From Candidatus Nitrotoga sp. MKT (GTDB lineage Bacteria > Pseudomonadota > Gammaproteobacteria > Burkholderiales > Gallionellaceae): a DNA stretch of 64,000 nt. Within the stretch, counting starts at the first letter, position 1, and each line of letters begins with the position of its first letter. The DNA lies in NCBI GenBank assembly GCA_003402345.1, contig QFXH01000001.1, forward strand, positions 310,001 through 374,000, in the 5' to 3' direction. Both the position numbers and the translations under genes were made by a program. Of this stretch, positions 48,961 to 58,132 are shown one piece after another. The notes under the pieces were generated by a model that worked only from the letters and a program-made list of their open reading frames with translations, searched no databases and was not told where the DNA came from.

Positions 48961-51669
48961 ATGAATACCGTCATCACGCCTCTCCCCGCTAATTTTGACA
49001 TTGCTTTACAGCGCGCCGTGCGCTGCAGCAGATATGCGCAGCGCCTACTTGACAGCGAAAGCGAATTGCTGCCTTGGCTGCGCGCGCACTATGCCCAACC
49101 TTGCAATATGGACGAAATGACGGCATGGCTCACCACCATACCCATTACGGATGAAGAGTCACTATCGCGCGCGATACGCCGTTTGCGCAAGCGCGTCATG
49201 CTCAAGCTACTAACGCGCGATTTGGGCGGACTAGCCAATCTGGAGGAAGTAATGACCTGCATGTCTGCACTGGCAGAACTGGTCGTACAGCGCACGCAAT
49301 CCTTCATTATGGAAACCCTGGTTCAACAATATGGCCAACCGATAGGCGCACTGAGCGGCACGCCGCAACAATTGCTGGTAGTTGGCATGGGCAAACTGGG
49401 CGGCATGGAACTCAATGTTTCCTCTGACATTGATCTTATTTTTGTTTATCCGGAAGACGGTAACAGCAATGGTTCCCGCAGTATAAGTAACCACGATTTT
49501 TTTACCCGCCTAGGCCGTCGCCTCATTAACCTGATTAACGAACTAACCCAGGAAGGCTACGTATTCCGCGTGGACATGCGCTTACGGCCTTATGGTGACA
49601 GCGGACCACTGGTGATGAGTTTCGCAGCGGTGGAAGAATATCTGGTAGAACAGGGTCGAGAATGGGAACGTTACGCCTGGATTAAAGCCCGGGTAATCTC
49701 TCCGGCAGATTATCCCGCTACGCAAGAACTCATGCAGCTCGTACAACCCTTCATATTCCGCAAATATCTCGACTTCGGCGCATTCGAATCCATGCGCAAA
49801 TTGCACGCACAAATTAGCCAGGAAGTGCAGCGCCGCGATCGAATTAATAACATCAAATTAGGGCCAGGTGGCATCCGCGAAATTGAGTTCATAGCCCAGG
49901 TTTTTCAACTGATACGGGGTGGACGCGATGCCGGCCTGCGTATCCGTCCCACCCTGCAAGTATTGCAACTTCTGCGCGAAAACGGCCAACTTACACCAGA
50001 CACCGTAATCGGGTTAAGCGCAGCTTACGTGTTTTTACGTAATCTGGAGCATCGCCTGCAATATCTGGAAGACCAGCAAACTCAGGATTTACCTAAAAAC
50101 ATTGCAGATCAGGCGTTACTAGCCGAAGGCATGGGCTATCCCGATTATCTTGCCATGCTGGAACAGTTAGATCACCACCGCTCATTGGTAAGCGAACAGT
50201 TTGCCCAAATTTTCAGCACGCAAAAAGATAACACGGCAGCAAGCGCGCTTTGGTGCGAAAACCTAAACACAGATGAGTTGCAAAATGACCTTGGCAAATT
50301 AGGTTATACAGACACAACACTCCTGGCTGAACGGCTGTTGAATATCCGTGACAGTGGCCGTTACCGCCAACTGCCGGACACAAGCCGCCAACGCATGGAT
50401 AAACTGATTCCGCAGTTCATCACGCTATGCGCTGTGCCGAACAACCGTAACCAAACCCTGCCGCGCATACTAAATCTGCTGGAAAGCATTAGCCGACGCG
50501 CCTCCTATCTGGCGTTTCTGGCCGAATATCCTAAGGTTTTGCCACGTTTGGTCGGACTTGCCAGCGCCAGTGAGTGGGCATGCGAATACTTAATTAAGCA
50601 TCCCATTCTGCTGGATGAATTGCTCGATGCGCGTGAAATCTACCGTGCACCCGATTGGCTTGCCCTTAATGCTGAGCTGCTGACTCAGTTGGATCACTGC
50701 AATACGGACACCGAACGCCAGATGGATGTGCTTCGTCAATTTCAGCATGTCCAAACATTCCATTTGTTGGCAATGGATTTGCAAGGGCTGTTGCCGTTGG
50801 AAACTCTCAGCGATCACCTCAGCAACTTGGCCGACCTGATTTTGCGCCACGTGTTGCAACTATGCTGGCGTGATGCGCGCAAAAAGCATCAACAGCAAGC
50901 GCAATTTGCCATTATTGCCTACGGCAAACTGGGTGGTCGCGAACTCGGCTATGCTGCCGATCTCGACCTGATTTTTTTGTACGACGACCAGCATCCCGAC
51001 GCAACAGAAATCTATGCCCGGCTCGCTCAACGCATTAATACCTTGTTAAGCAGCTATACCTCTGCGGGCCGTTTGTACGAAATAGATTTGCGCCTGCGCC
51101 CGAATGGCGCTAGCGGCCTGTTGGTCAGCTCCATTCCCGCATTCGCTGAATACCAGCAGCATCACGCTTGGGTGTGGGAACACCAAGCGCTGACGCGAGC
51201 GCGCTTCTGTGCCGGGGATGCGCAAGTGGGTAAGCAATTTGAAATTATTCGGAACAACGTATTGTGCAAACCGCGTGATCTGAATGTGCTGCGCCAGGAG
51301 ATCGTGGCAATGCGGCAGAAAATGCTGGACACCCATCCCAATGACAGCGATTTGTTCGATATCAAACATGACCGCGGCGGCATGGTGGATATCGAATTCA
51401 TAGTGCAATTTTTGATACTGGCACATGCCCACACCGAGCCAAAATTGACTGCCAACAGCGGCAACTTGGCACTACTCATGCTCGCCGGTGAATTAGGATT
51501 AATAAAAGTGGAATTAGCGGAGGCGGCCAGCAACTGCTACCGCACCCTGCGCGCACTGCAACACAAGATGCGCCTGAATAACCAATCACCCTGTCGAATT
51601 GACAGGAAAAAAATCGACACCACATCGGTGATTACGTTATGGGAAGAACTCTTGGGATCGCATTGTTAA
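48961..51669 (+). CDS. glnE: Bifunctional glutamine synthetase adenylyltransferase/removase GlnE
   Basis: 902 residues with two nucleotidyltransferase domains: GKLGGMELNVSSDIDLIF (about 145-160, adenylyl-removing) and GKLGGRELGYAADLDLIF (about 655-675, adenylylating), separated by a helical regulatory region. It sets glutamine synthetase activity according to PII uridylylation and glutamine. This ties to the PII gene 10 kb away. It is followed directly by the accessory region, with a tRNA-Arg 3' half 108 nt downstream. Confidence 0.96.
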   Translation: MNTVITPLPANFDIALQRAVRCSRYAQRLLDSESELLPWLRAHYAQPCNMDEMTAWLTTIPITDEESLSRAIRRLRKRVMLKLLTRDLGGLANLEEVMTCMSALAELVVQRTQSFIMETLVQQYGQPIGALSGTPQQLLVVGMGKLGGMELNVSSDIDLIFVYPEDGNSNGSRSISNHDFFTRLGRRLINLINELTQEGYVFRVDMRLRPYGDSGPLVMSFAAVEEYLVEQGREWERYAWIKARVISPADYPATQELMQLVQPFIFRKYLDFGAFESMRKLHAQISQEVQRRDRINNIKLGPGGIREIEFIAQVFQLIRGGRDAGLRIRPTLQVLQLLRENGQLTPDTVIGLSAAYVFLRNLEHRLQYLEDQQTQDLPKNIADQALLAEGMGYPDYLAMLEQLDHHRSLVSEQFAQIFSTQKDNTAASALWCENLNTDELQNDLGKLGYTDTTLLAERLLNIRDSGRYRQLPDTSRQRMDKLIPQFITLCAVPNNRNQTLPRILNLLESISRRASYLAFLAEYPKVLPRLVGLASASEWACEYLIKHPILLDELLDAREIYRAPDWLALNAELLTQLDHCNTDTERQMDVLRQFQHVQTFHLLAMDLQGLLPLETLSDHLSNLADLILRHVLQLCWRDARKKHQQQAQFAIIAYGKLGGRELGYAADLDLIFLYDDQHPDATEIYARLAQRINTLLSSYTSAGRLYEIDLRLRPNGASGLLVSSIPAFAEYQQHHAWVWEHQALTRARFCAGDAQVGKQFEIIRNNVLCKPRDLNVLRQEIVAMRQKMLDTHPNDSDLFDIKHDRGGMVDIEFIVQFLILAHAHTEPKLTANSGNLALLMLAGELGLIKVELAEAASNCYRTLRALQHKMRLNNQSPCRIDRKKIDTTSVITLWEELLGSHC

Positions 51670-51776
51670 AAGGAACAATAGCGTTTGTCTGATAGAAATC
51701 AAACACGGCGACAACCCAACTCCACCTTGGTTTTTCGAGATTGGCGACACTCACGCGATCTGCTTGCAAAATGTTT

Positions 51777-51821
51777 CTACGAACCAAGGGGACGGGCGTT
51801 TGAATCGCTCCGGCCACACCA
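51777..51821 (+). other. Orphan tRNA-Arg(ACG) 3' half, probable attachment-site scar
   Basis: 45 nt that fold exactly as the 3' half of a tRNA: anticodon loop CTACGAA (ACG), 3' anticodon stem CCAAG, variable GGGAC, T stem GGGCG/CGCTC around loop TTTGAAT, acceptor CGGCCAC, discriminator A, then CCA. Upstream bases do not complete the anticodon stem and no D arm or 5' acceptor is present, so it is not a functional gene. One T-loop change (TTTGAAT instead of TTCGAAT) suggests decay. Tyrosine recombinases often use this exact segment as att site. Confidence 0.82.
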
Positions 51822-51988
51822 GTCCGTCAAAAGCCGGGCTCTTAATTATCTAGGTCGCCCATATATATTTTCTGCTTCATAGCCACCCAAGCCATCAATG
51901 TTTTACTGTTATTTTGAATAATTGATGTATATATCCCCCCCCATGTTACCCTTTTGTTTATGATGTAATTTATCCAAAAGGGCAAAGC

Positions 51989-53584
51989 ATGAACATTCAA
52001 ATTACAGTAAAAAATTATCGAAGCTTTAATGACGCCAATCCTTTACGAATCGATATTTGCAATGGTTTTATTGCACTAGTAGGGCCAAATAATTCGGGCA
52101 AATCTTCATGCCTAAAGTTTTTCTATGAATTACGCAATTTGTGGAGAGAGTTTTCAGGAGATACACTCGTAAACTTTTCAAATGGATCGTCGATTGTTAC
52201 TTGCCCTCACTACCTTGCTGTGGAGGATCCTGAGGAGATTTTCTGTGATGCAAATAATAGAGCGATCACCATAGAAATAAAAATTGAAAACTCAGGTATT
52301 GCCATGTCAGGATTATCTAGTATTAACCTCGTTCGTGTTTCATGTAGTCGAGATAATATGACTTCTTGGAAGTTTGAGTTTTTTCATGGAAAGGCACAAG
52401 AAATTCTCAACATACTTCCGAATAAAAATAAAGTTGATTTAATTTCAAATGGGGTTTTAAGGGTAGATAACGAACAATTTGATTTCACAGATTTAACGGA
52501 GGTGATGAGTGATCTGACTAACATGCTCTACATCGGGCCTTTCAGAAACGCAATTAATGAAGGGGCTGGAACGTATTTTGATCTTGCTATTGGGTCAGCC
52601 TTTATTTCAACATGGAATCAATGGAAGACTGGAGGCGTCAAGGCTCACAGTCGAGCCATTGAATCAATTACAGCCAATATAAGACAAATTTTCGAGTACG
52701 AAAGCCTTGAAATAAATGCTTCTGTACAGCTAAATACTCTTGCTACCTCGATCAATGGGAAGCCCTATAGGCTATCGGAATTGGGGGCCGGTTTATCACA
52801 ATTTATTATCGTGTTAGGAAATGCCGCAATAGCAAAACCATCATATATCTTAGTTGATGAACCGGAACTTCACTTGCATCCTTCTTTACAGATAGATTTT
52901 CTTACCTCTTTAGCTAGCTATGCAAGAAAAGGTGTAATTTATGCGACGCACTCAATCGGACTAGCAAGGACCACATCAGAAAAAATATATTCTTTCCAGA
53001 AAAAAGATGGATACTCGATAGTTAAAAATTTTGACCAAACGCCTAGCTATGCAGAGTTCTTAGGTGAGTTAAGCTTTTCTGCATTCAAAGAAATGGGGTG
53101 TGATCAAATTCTTTTGGTCGAGGGTATTACTGACGTAAAAGTCATCCAGCAGTTTCTTCGAAAGATGAAGAAAGATCATCGCATTGTGATACTCCCCCTA
53201 GGTGGGAATCAATTGGCCAAAGGAGGAGTTGAGCAAGAGTTAGGAGAGCTTCTGCGTCTGAGTCCCCATATTTCGGCAGTTGTAGATAGCGAGCGAAAAT
53301 CCCATAATGCAGAACCAATACAGGAGCGAACTAATTTCCAAATCACATGTAATAAATTAGGAATAGACGCATTGCTAACGGAACGACGCGCAATAGAAAA
53401 CTATCTGACAGATACGGCAATTAAATCTGTCTTTGGAAAAAAATACAAAGCACTGGAATACTACGAATCATTGAGGGATAGCGTGCTCGGGTGGAGCAAA
53501 AATGATAATTGGAAAATTGCGGGCCAAATGACATTGGCTGAAATTGAAGATACCGACTTGGGTAAATTTCTAGCGAAATTATAA
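51989..53584 (+). CDS. OLD-like AAA ATPase with C-terminal TOPRIM-like domain, candidate phage defence
   Basis: 531 residues. The N-terminal ABC-type ATPase has Walker A GPNNSGKSS (32-40), signature LGAGLSQF and Walker B ILVDEPELHLHP (D290, E291) with a downstream ATHS switch His. From about 370, ILLVEGITDVKV (E378) and AVVDSER (D433) resemble the TOPRIM Glu and Asp of OLD nucleases and DUF4435 proteins. The order ATPase then TOPRIM in one chain recalls class 1 OLD nucleases and fused AriA-AriB of PARIS. Codon use is AT-rich compared with glnE. It stands alone beside a tRNA 3' half, consistent with a transferred defence gene; activity is inferred, not shown. Confidence 0.8.
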   Translation: MNIQITVKNYRSFNDANPLRIDICNGFIALVGPNNSGKSSCLKFFYELRNLWREFSGDTLVNFSNGSSIVTCPHYLAVEDPEEIFCDANNRAITIEIKIENSGIAMSGLSSINLVRVSCSRDNMTSWKFEFFHGKAQEILNILPNKNKVDLISNGVLRVDNEQFDFTDLTEVMSDLTNMLYIGPFRNAINEGAGTYFDLAIGSAFISTWNQWKTGGVKAHSRAIESITANIRQIFEYESLEINASVQLNTLATSINGKPYRLSELGAGLSQFIIVLGNAAIAKPSYILVDEPELHLHPSLQIDFLTSLASYARKGVIYATHSIGLARTTSEKIYSFQKKDGYSIVKNFDQTPSYAEFLGELSFSAFKEMGCDQILLVEGITDVKVIQQFLRKMKKDHRIVILPLGGNQLAKGGVEQELGELLRLSPHISAVVDSERKSHNAEPIQERTNFQITCNKLGIDALLTERRAIENYLTDTAIKSVFGKKYKALEYYESLRDSVLGWSKNDNWKIAGQMTLAEIEDTDLGKFLAKL

Positions 53585-54057
53585 ACTGCTACAGCTCGGT
53601 AGGTTATGCTGAATGAAATGAAGCCCAACATCACAGGCTTTGGATGAATACATGCGTTACCGACGTGCCGATGTAGCGGGAGACGCATTAACTTTTTTTG
53701 ACCTTGAAGACACATGCTATCTGAGAATGTTTTGTCAATTGACCGCACCTGACTCAATACTTATTCACTTAACCGTTCATGGTGAGCTTGTCGAACCACC
53801 AGCCACTCACCCAGAACCATTCGACAAGCTCAGGGCGAACGGAATTTCATTAACCAAACAGTATTGGCATTTGATTACAGTCAACGCAATCTGTTTCAGT
53901 CAATTTTTAAGCTTTACAGTTAATGCGACAGCTTCCAATGGCGCCTTGACTACTTGACGGCATCTATTCACATAGACGATCAAGCAATCTTTTTTTAAAT
54001 CGATCAATCGAACCATAATTCAGATCGAATGGCAGGTTTTTCAAGGGGCTTGATGTA
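53585..54057. other. Gap after the OLD-like gene
   Basis: 473 nt with no supported gene. A plus-strand frame at 53640-53957 runs through the palindromic repeat at 53773-53842 and shows no protein-like features, so it is not called. Confidence 0.5.
53773..53842. repeat. Palindromic intergenic repeat, copy 2
   Basis: Arms of about 26 nt: CCGTTCATGGTGAGCTTG... and its near-complement ...CAAGCTCAGGGCGAACGG, with cores GAGCTTGTCGAA and TTCGACAAGCTC, around a loop of roughly 18 nt. The core is shared with copy 1 at 6955-7007. The long stem could form a hairpin in RNA or DNA. Confidence 0.7.
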
Positions 54058-54384
54058 TTAGTCTATATCATCAATTTTCTTACCCTCGGCATCATCTGTC
54101 TTTTTGTGCCAAGCATCGTCCATCTTCTTGTGTCCGGCCTTCATTTCATCTAGGGTAATTTGGCCGTTTCCATTGACATCCAGCTCCTTAAATTTCTTTG
54201 CATGGAAAGCATTGAATTCGTCTGTAGTGACCATTCCATCTGAATTTGCATCCAACGCTTTGAACATTTTTTCTTGCATTTTCCCATCCATTTTTCCATG
54301 AGATGCATCAGTATCAGCGTGGGCTAAAGTGGTAACCAATATAAAACAGGACGTAATTGCGAGGTAACTAAAAGTTTTTTTCAT
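54058..54384 (-). CDS. Exported EF-hand protein
   Basis: 108 residues from ATG 54384 (GGAG RBS 6 nt upstream). A signal peptide is cut near LAHADT. Two EF-hand loops are visible: DANSDGMVTTDEF and DVNGNGQITLDEM, each with Asp/Asn ligands and a terminal Glu. A Lys/Asp-rich tail follows. It is probably a periplasmic calcium-binding protein. It stands alone on the minus strand, between the OLD-like gene and the small-gene cassette. Confidence 0.85.
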   Translation of the reverse strand: MKKTFSYLAITSCFILVTTLAHADTDASHGKMDGKMQEKMFKALDANSDGMVTTDEFNAFHAKKFKELDVNGNGQITLDEMKAGHKKMDDAWHKKTDDAEGKKIDDID

Positions 54385-55241
54385 GTGTAACTCCATTTAT
54401 AAATTTGCGAAACATTATTTAACAGACATGATGTCATGTCACTCTTAAGCGTTTTACCAAGACCATATTATTTGGCTAACTCTCAGGTTAAGAATAAAAA
54501 AGCATCTTGGATATGGTCTGTGCGATATGGCACATAGTCGGTAATAAATATCGGAGCCTATATCAGTGCCAGTGCGTAAAATCAAAAAAACACTACGGCC
54601 ACACAATCCATATAACTCCTGATGAAAATAATATCTTGCTATAGAGCCACGTAGTAGCCGATACATCAATACATAACAGCCAGATGTTTCACGAACTGCT
54701 GAAACAGCTATTAATGCCAATGAAAATAACGCCTAATTTATACCATCTCTACCCATAGGCCTTGAAGAAGGGCTGCTACTGACGTTTTAAAAAGCAAAAT
54801 CCGAAAGAGCCAAATATTCGCACATAGCATGTCATAAGCGACTATTTTGTACACACCATTGGTATGGCATGTGCGACAGTCAAGATCGGCATGCATAATT
54901 TGGCCTCAGACGAAAAAAACCCCCAAATACTTACAGCACAATAGATCAAGTAATTCTGTCAGAAGAAACACTCTTGTTAACGACGAGTAGATATTTAGCT
55001 CTATGTGCGATGACGCACAGACGACCTTCATCATTAGCGTGATACTTCTAACCATAGGCATTACGATGACTGCCGAAGTTGATGGTAGTTGTTACCTAGC
55101 CTTACACAGGAGCGTCTCGAAGAAGCAACTGTTGAAACAAGATTTCTCACTATTTCAACGTGCCGATGAAAGCGCCATTGTCGTGCTGCGATACCTTCCT
55201 CAGGCGTTACGCTGCCACGATTTATTATTAGGAGATATGAA
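54385..55241. other. 857-bp gap before the small envelope/stress gene run
   Basis: No convincing gene. Frames at 54454-54720 (minus) and 55003-55251 (plus) have no RBS, motif or family; the second runs into the DUF3309 gene. A TGTGCG-ATGA-CGCACA inverted repeat lies at 55004-55019. The promoter of the downstream cassette is probably in the last 200 nt, but I cannot place it. Confidence 0.4.
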
Positions 55242-55400
55242 ATGTCATTAGGAACAATTCTGCTGATCATTTTGGTCTTGCTACTGATTGGCGCAATCCC
55301 AAGCTGGCCCCACAGCCGGAATTGGGGTTATGGACCGAGCGGTGGTCTTGGATTGGTGTTGGTGATCCTGATCATCCTGTTGCTGATGGGCAAGATATAG
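55242..55400 (+). CDS. DUF3309 family small membrane protein
   Basis: 52 residues. MSLGTILLIILVLLLIGAIP, then WPHSRNWGYGPSGGLG and a second hydrophobic stretch make two helices around a short aromatic/Gly linker, the DUF3309 pattern. RBS GGAG lies 7 nt before the ATG. Members appear next to BON, CsbD and DUF883 genes in stress loci; the role is unknown. First gene of the cassette. Confidence 0.85.
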   Translation: MSLGTILLIILVLLLIGAIPSWPHSRNWGYGPSGGLGLVLVILIILLLMGKI

Positions 55401-55563
55401 CGCGTTGCTCTGATTTCATCTTACGGCGATCACTCAACGGACAGCGAAATCTGAGTTTCTGTTTTACAACGCAACGAAGGTTGCGGACACGAGCCTCTTG
55501 ATTCTGTTCTAGTTCAAGCATCGAGAGGCAATTTAGCTTCATCATTTATCTGGAGGTATTACC

Positions 55564-55875
55564 ATGACACAATTTAAACGTTTTTCCACTTTTTTCCTGA
55601 TTGCCTTATTTGCTTTTTTGGTGGGTTGCGCATCTACGCCAAAGCAGGAAGGGACCGGTGAATATATTGACGATAGCCTCCTGACCACGAAGGTCAAGGC
55701 AGCAATTTTCAATGAGCCTTCCCTGAAATCCGCCGAAATCAACGTCGAAACCTTCAAGGGCGTAGTGCAACTGAGCGGCTTTGTTAACTCTCAAACTGAT
55801 ATCAATAAGGCGGCCGAGGTTGCACGTGATGTCACGGGCGTGAAATCGGTCAAGAATGATATGCGGCTCAAGTAA
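55564..55875 (+). CDS. BON-domain lipoprotein
   Basis: 103 residues: signal peptide with lipobox LVGC, then one BON domain (about 35-103) with DDSLLTTKVKAAIFNEPSLKSAEINVETFKGVVQLSGFV. BON domains bind membrane phospholipid surfaces (OsmY, DolP). RBS TGGAGG lies upstream. A likely periplasmic-face lipoprotein of the stress cassette, close in sequence to the double-BON protein at 56763. Confidence 0.9.
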   Translation: MTQFKRFSTFFLIALFAFLVGCASTPKQEGTGEYIDDSLLTTKVKAAIFNEPSLKSAEINVETFKGVVQLSGFVNSQTDINKAAEVARDVTGVKSVKNDMRLK

Positions 55876-55939
55876 CGATGGAGGTCGGTCTTCAGGCATA
55901 ACCGTGCCCGATTAACCGGCCCTAAACGAAAGGAAAAAT

Positions 55940-56104
55940 ATGCTGAACTATACCGTTGTATTTTTAGTCATCGCGCTTGTTGCTGCGCTACTCGGTTTTA
56001 CGGGTATTGCGGCTGGCGCTGCTGAGATCGCCAAGATCCTTTTCTTTATCTTTCTTATCTTGTTTGCCATCTCGCTAATTATGGGACTGATGCGTCGCAA
56101 ATAA
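55940..56104 (+). CDS. DUF1328 (YtjA) family small membrane protein
   Basis: 54 residues: [39 protein letters not shown] and RRK at the end are the DUF1328/YtjA signature, two membrane helices. AAAGGAAAAAT gives an RBS. The function is unknown; family members are often induced by osmotic or envelope stress. Confidence 0.88.
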   Translation: MLNYTVVFLVIALVAALLGFTGIAAGAAEIAKILFFIFLILFAISLIMGLMRRK

Positions 56105-56191
56105 TTCTGTTTATACCGCGAGGTATTTTGCTGAATTCAGCTGGAGTGATGGATTTAAGCATCTAGTTTTTAATTATTAATGGAGTACGTC

Positions 56192-56506
56192 ATGACCCAA
56201 TTTTCAAGCCAAACAATAAAAAATGATTTGCTAAAAGATTTCAATGCCGTTGTACACGAAGGCGAGCAATTGTTGAAATCTGTGGTCGATGAAGGTGGTG
56301 ATAAAGCTAACGCTTTACGCACTAAGATCGAATCAAATTTGAAGGTAGCTAAAACTAGGCTGCGCCAAATCGAAGAAAGTGCAATTGAAACTACCAAAAC
56401 GGCAGCTCGAGCCACTGACAATTATGTTCATGAAAATCCTTGGCCTGTTATCGGTGTATCTGCTGGTATTGGTGTCATGATTGGGCTGCTGCTAAACCGT
56501 CATTGA
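56192..56506 (+). CDS. DUF883 (ElaB/YqjD) family protein
   Basis: 104 residues from ATG 56192 (GGAG RBS 6 nt upstream; an in-frame ATG 12 nt earlier is weaker). A helical N-terminal region is followed by the C-terminal YVHENPWPVIGVSAGIGVMIGLLLNR anchor, the ElaB/YqjD hallmark. C-tail-anchored inner-membrane protein; E. coli relatives bind ribosomes in stationary phase. Confidence 0.88.
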   Translation: MTQFSSQTIKNDLLKDFNAVVHEGEQLLKSVVDEGGDKANALRTKIESNLKVAKTRLRQIEESAIETTKTAARATDNYVHENPWPVIGVSAGIGVMIGLLLNRH

Positions 56507-56762
56507 TCCACAACAATTCTGGCATTGGATAGCCCGGTGTTTATAACGACAGAAATTTTGTGGGAAAAGTCGAGTACCCCTCAAAGTCTTTATGTTTAAA
56601 CCCTAATGTATTTTTTACTACCTCGTCGCACTTCGAATAGTTTTAGGAAAGATGGAAATTATTCCAATGAGTTAAGAGTCGATGAGAATTTATTAGCATA
56701 AGTTAATTGAAGATCTATCAATTTAAACTCTGTTTCAAGTTAAATTTTATTGGGGAAGAATC

Positions 56763-57338
56763 ATGAATATTTACTATAAGTTGCTTGTTCTGGCAGTGTC
56801 AGTTACAGGCGTTTTGTCATTCACCGGTTGCAACAAAACTCAAGAAGATGCGAATAAGTCCGCCACAGGCACTACAGTAGGAACAGAGATTGACGACAGT
56901 ATTATTACCACCAAAGTGAAATCCAAGTTGTTGGCTGATCAGGACATTAAGGGGTTTGATTTAAAAGTTGAGACGCATAAGGGAGATGTTCTGTTAAGTG
57001 GCTTTGTGGATAATCAAGCTCAGATTGATCATGCAATTATGGTCACGCGTTCAGTAGAAGGTGTTAAGAATGTGGACAATAAAGTGAGCTTAAAAAGTAA
57101 TGCTGCGACGACCATAGGCGTCAAAGTTGATGACAGCATAGTCACCTCAAAAGTTAAGTCATCGTTACTTGCTGATCCCGACATTAAGAGCCTCGACATT
57201 GCAGTGGTCACAAATAATGGCGAAGTTCAGCTCAGCGGTTTTGTTAACAATCAAACTCAAATTGACCATGCAATGGATGTCGCACGCAGAACTGAGGGTG
57301 TGCATAATGTTATCAATGAGCTGCGCGTCAAAAAATAA
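56763..57338 (+). CDS. Double BON-domain lipoprotein (OsmY-like)
   Basis: 191 residues: lipobox FTGC, then two BON domains (about 40-115 and 118-190), each with DDSIxTxKVKSxLLAD and GxVxLSGFVxNQxQIDHA. OsmY, a periplasmic envelope-stress protein, has the same two-BON layout but no lipid anchor. Intragenic repetition is visible and the sequence resembles the single-BON neighbour, pointing to local duplication. CsbD follows 38 nt later. Confidence 0.9.
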   Translation: MNIYYKLLVLAVSVTGVLSFTGCNKTQEDANKSATGTTVGTEIDDSIITTKVKSKLLADQDIKGFDLKVETHKGDVLLSGFVDNQAQIDHAIMVTRSVEGVKNVDNKVSLKSNAATTIGVKVDDSIVTSKVKSSLLADPDIKSLDIAVVTNNGEVQLSGFVNNQTQIDHAMDVARRTEGVHNVINELRVKK

Positions 57339-57376
57339 AGTTATGTTAATCAATCAATATTTAAAAGGAGAACAAG

Positions 57377-57577
57377 ATGAACTGGGATAAAGTTGAAGGC
57401 AACTGGAAACAATTAAAGGGCAATGTTAAGGAGCAATGGGGGAAACTTACCGATGATCATCTTGACGTAATAGCGGGCAAACGTGATCAGCTTGCAGGCA
57501 AAATCCAAGAAGCTTATGGAATCACTAAAGAAAAAGCGGAAGAGGAAATTGCTAAATGGGAAAAAAGTCAGAAATAA
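57377..57577 (+). CDS. CsbD family stress protein
   Basis: 66 residues: MNWDKVEGNWKQLKGNVKEQWGKLTDDHLDVIAGKRDQLAGKIQ is the CsbD signature with WxxLKG and D-GKRDQL. A small soluble helical protein, sigma-B or RpoS induced in relatives. RBS AAGGAG lies upstream. It is placed between BON and exported-protein genes of the cassette. Confidence 0.92.
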   Translation: MNWDKVEGNWKQLKGNVKEQWGKLTDDHLDVIAGKRDQLAGKIQEAYGITKEKAEEEIAKWEKSQK

Positions 57578-57654
57578 ATAAACCGTTTGTGATTTGAGCT
57601 GCGCCTCAAAGAGAAATGTATTTCAACTTTCATTCAAAAAACAAAGGAAATCCC

Positions 57655-58077
57655 ATGAATAAATTCAATTTCAGCATGATAACCATTGGCCTCGCCATCA
57701 GTTTCAGCGCGATGGCGGAAGAATCCATGACAAAAGAGGTATATAAATCTGAAAAGGAACGTATTGAACTGGAATATAAATCAGACAAAGCCAAATGCCA
57801 ATCACTAGTCGATAATGCTAAAGATATATGCAAAGCTGAAGCCAAGGGTAAGGAGGAAGTTGCAGAGGCCGAACTAGATGCCAAATATAAACCATCCAAG
57901 AAATCCCAATACAAGGCTCACGTCGCTAAGGCAAAAGCGGATTACAAAATAGCCAAGGAAAAATGCGATGATTTAACGGGTAAACCCAATGAGGTTTGCC
58001 AAGCAGACGCTAAAGCTGCAATGATTGCTGCAAAAGCTGATGCGAAGACGCAGATGAAAACTCCGAACGGAAAATAA
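57655..58077 (+). CDS. Exported lysine-rich helical protein, unknown
   Basis: 140 residues from ATG 57655 (RBS AAAGGAAA). Signal peptide cut near SAMA. The mature protein is rich in Lys, Ala, Glu and Asp with regular heptad-like YKSEK / YKSDK / AKADYK units, and four cysteines in KCQSLVDNAKDICKAEAKG and KCDDLTGKPNEVCQADAKA. The pair of repeated C-x(10-11)-C blocks suggests internal duplication and two disulfides. I do not recognise a named family. Confidence 0.7.
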   Translation: MNKFNFSMITIGLAISFSAMAEESMTKEVYKSEKERIELEYKSDKAKCQSLVDNAKDICKAEAKGKEEVAEAELDAKYKPSKKSQYKAHVAKAKADYKIAKEKCDDLTGKPNEVCQADAKAAMIAAKADAKTQMKTPNGK

Positions 58078-58132
58078 GTATGCTGAATGTTGATGGCCAC
58101 GATTGATTTTATATAACTAAAAAGGGACTAAC

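Noticed and set aside
51632-51817. 61-codon minus-strand frame through the tRNA-Arg 3' half
   Set aside because: It is the antisense translation of tRNA-like sequence, a common false gene call near tRNAs.
54454-54720. 88-codon minus-strand frame downstream of the EF-hand gene
   Set aside because: No RBS or motif; Cys/Tyr/Arg-rich composition typical of chance frames.
55003-55251. 82-codon plus-strand frame before DUF3309
   Set aside because: It overlaps the well-supported DUF3309 start and its RBS in another frame and has no recognisable motif.
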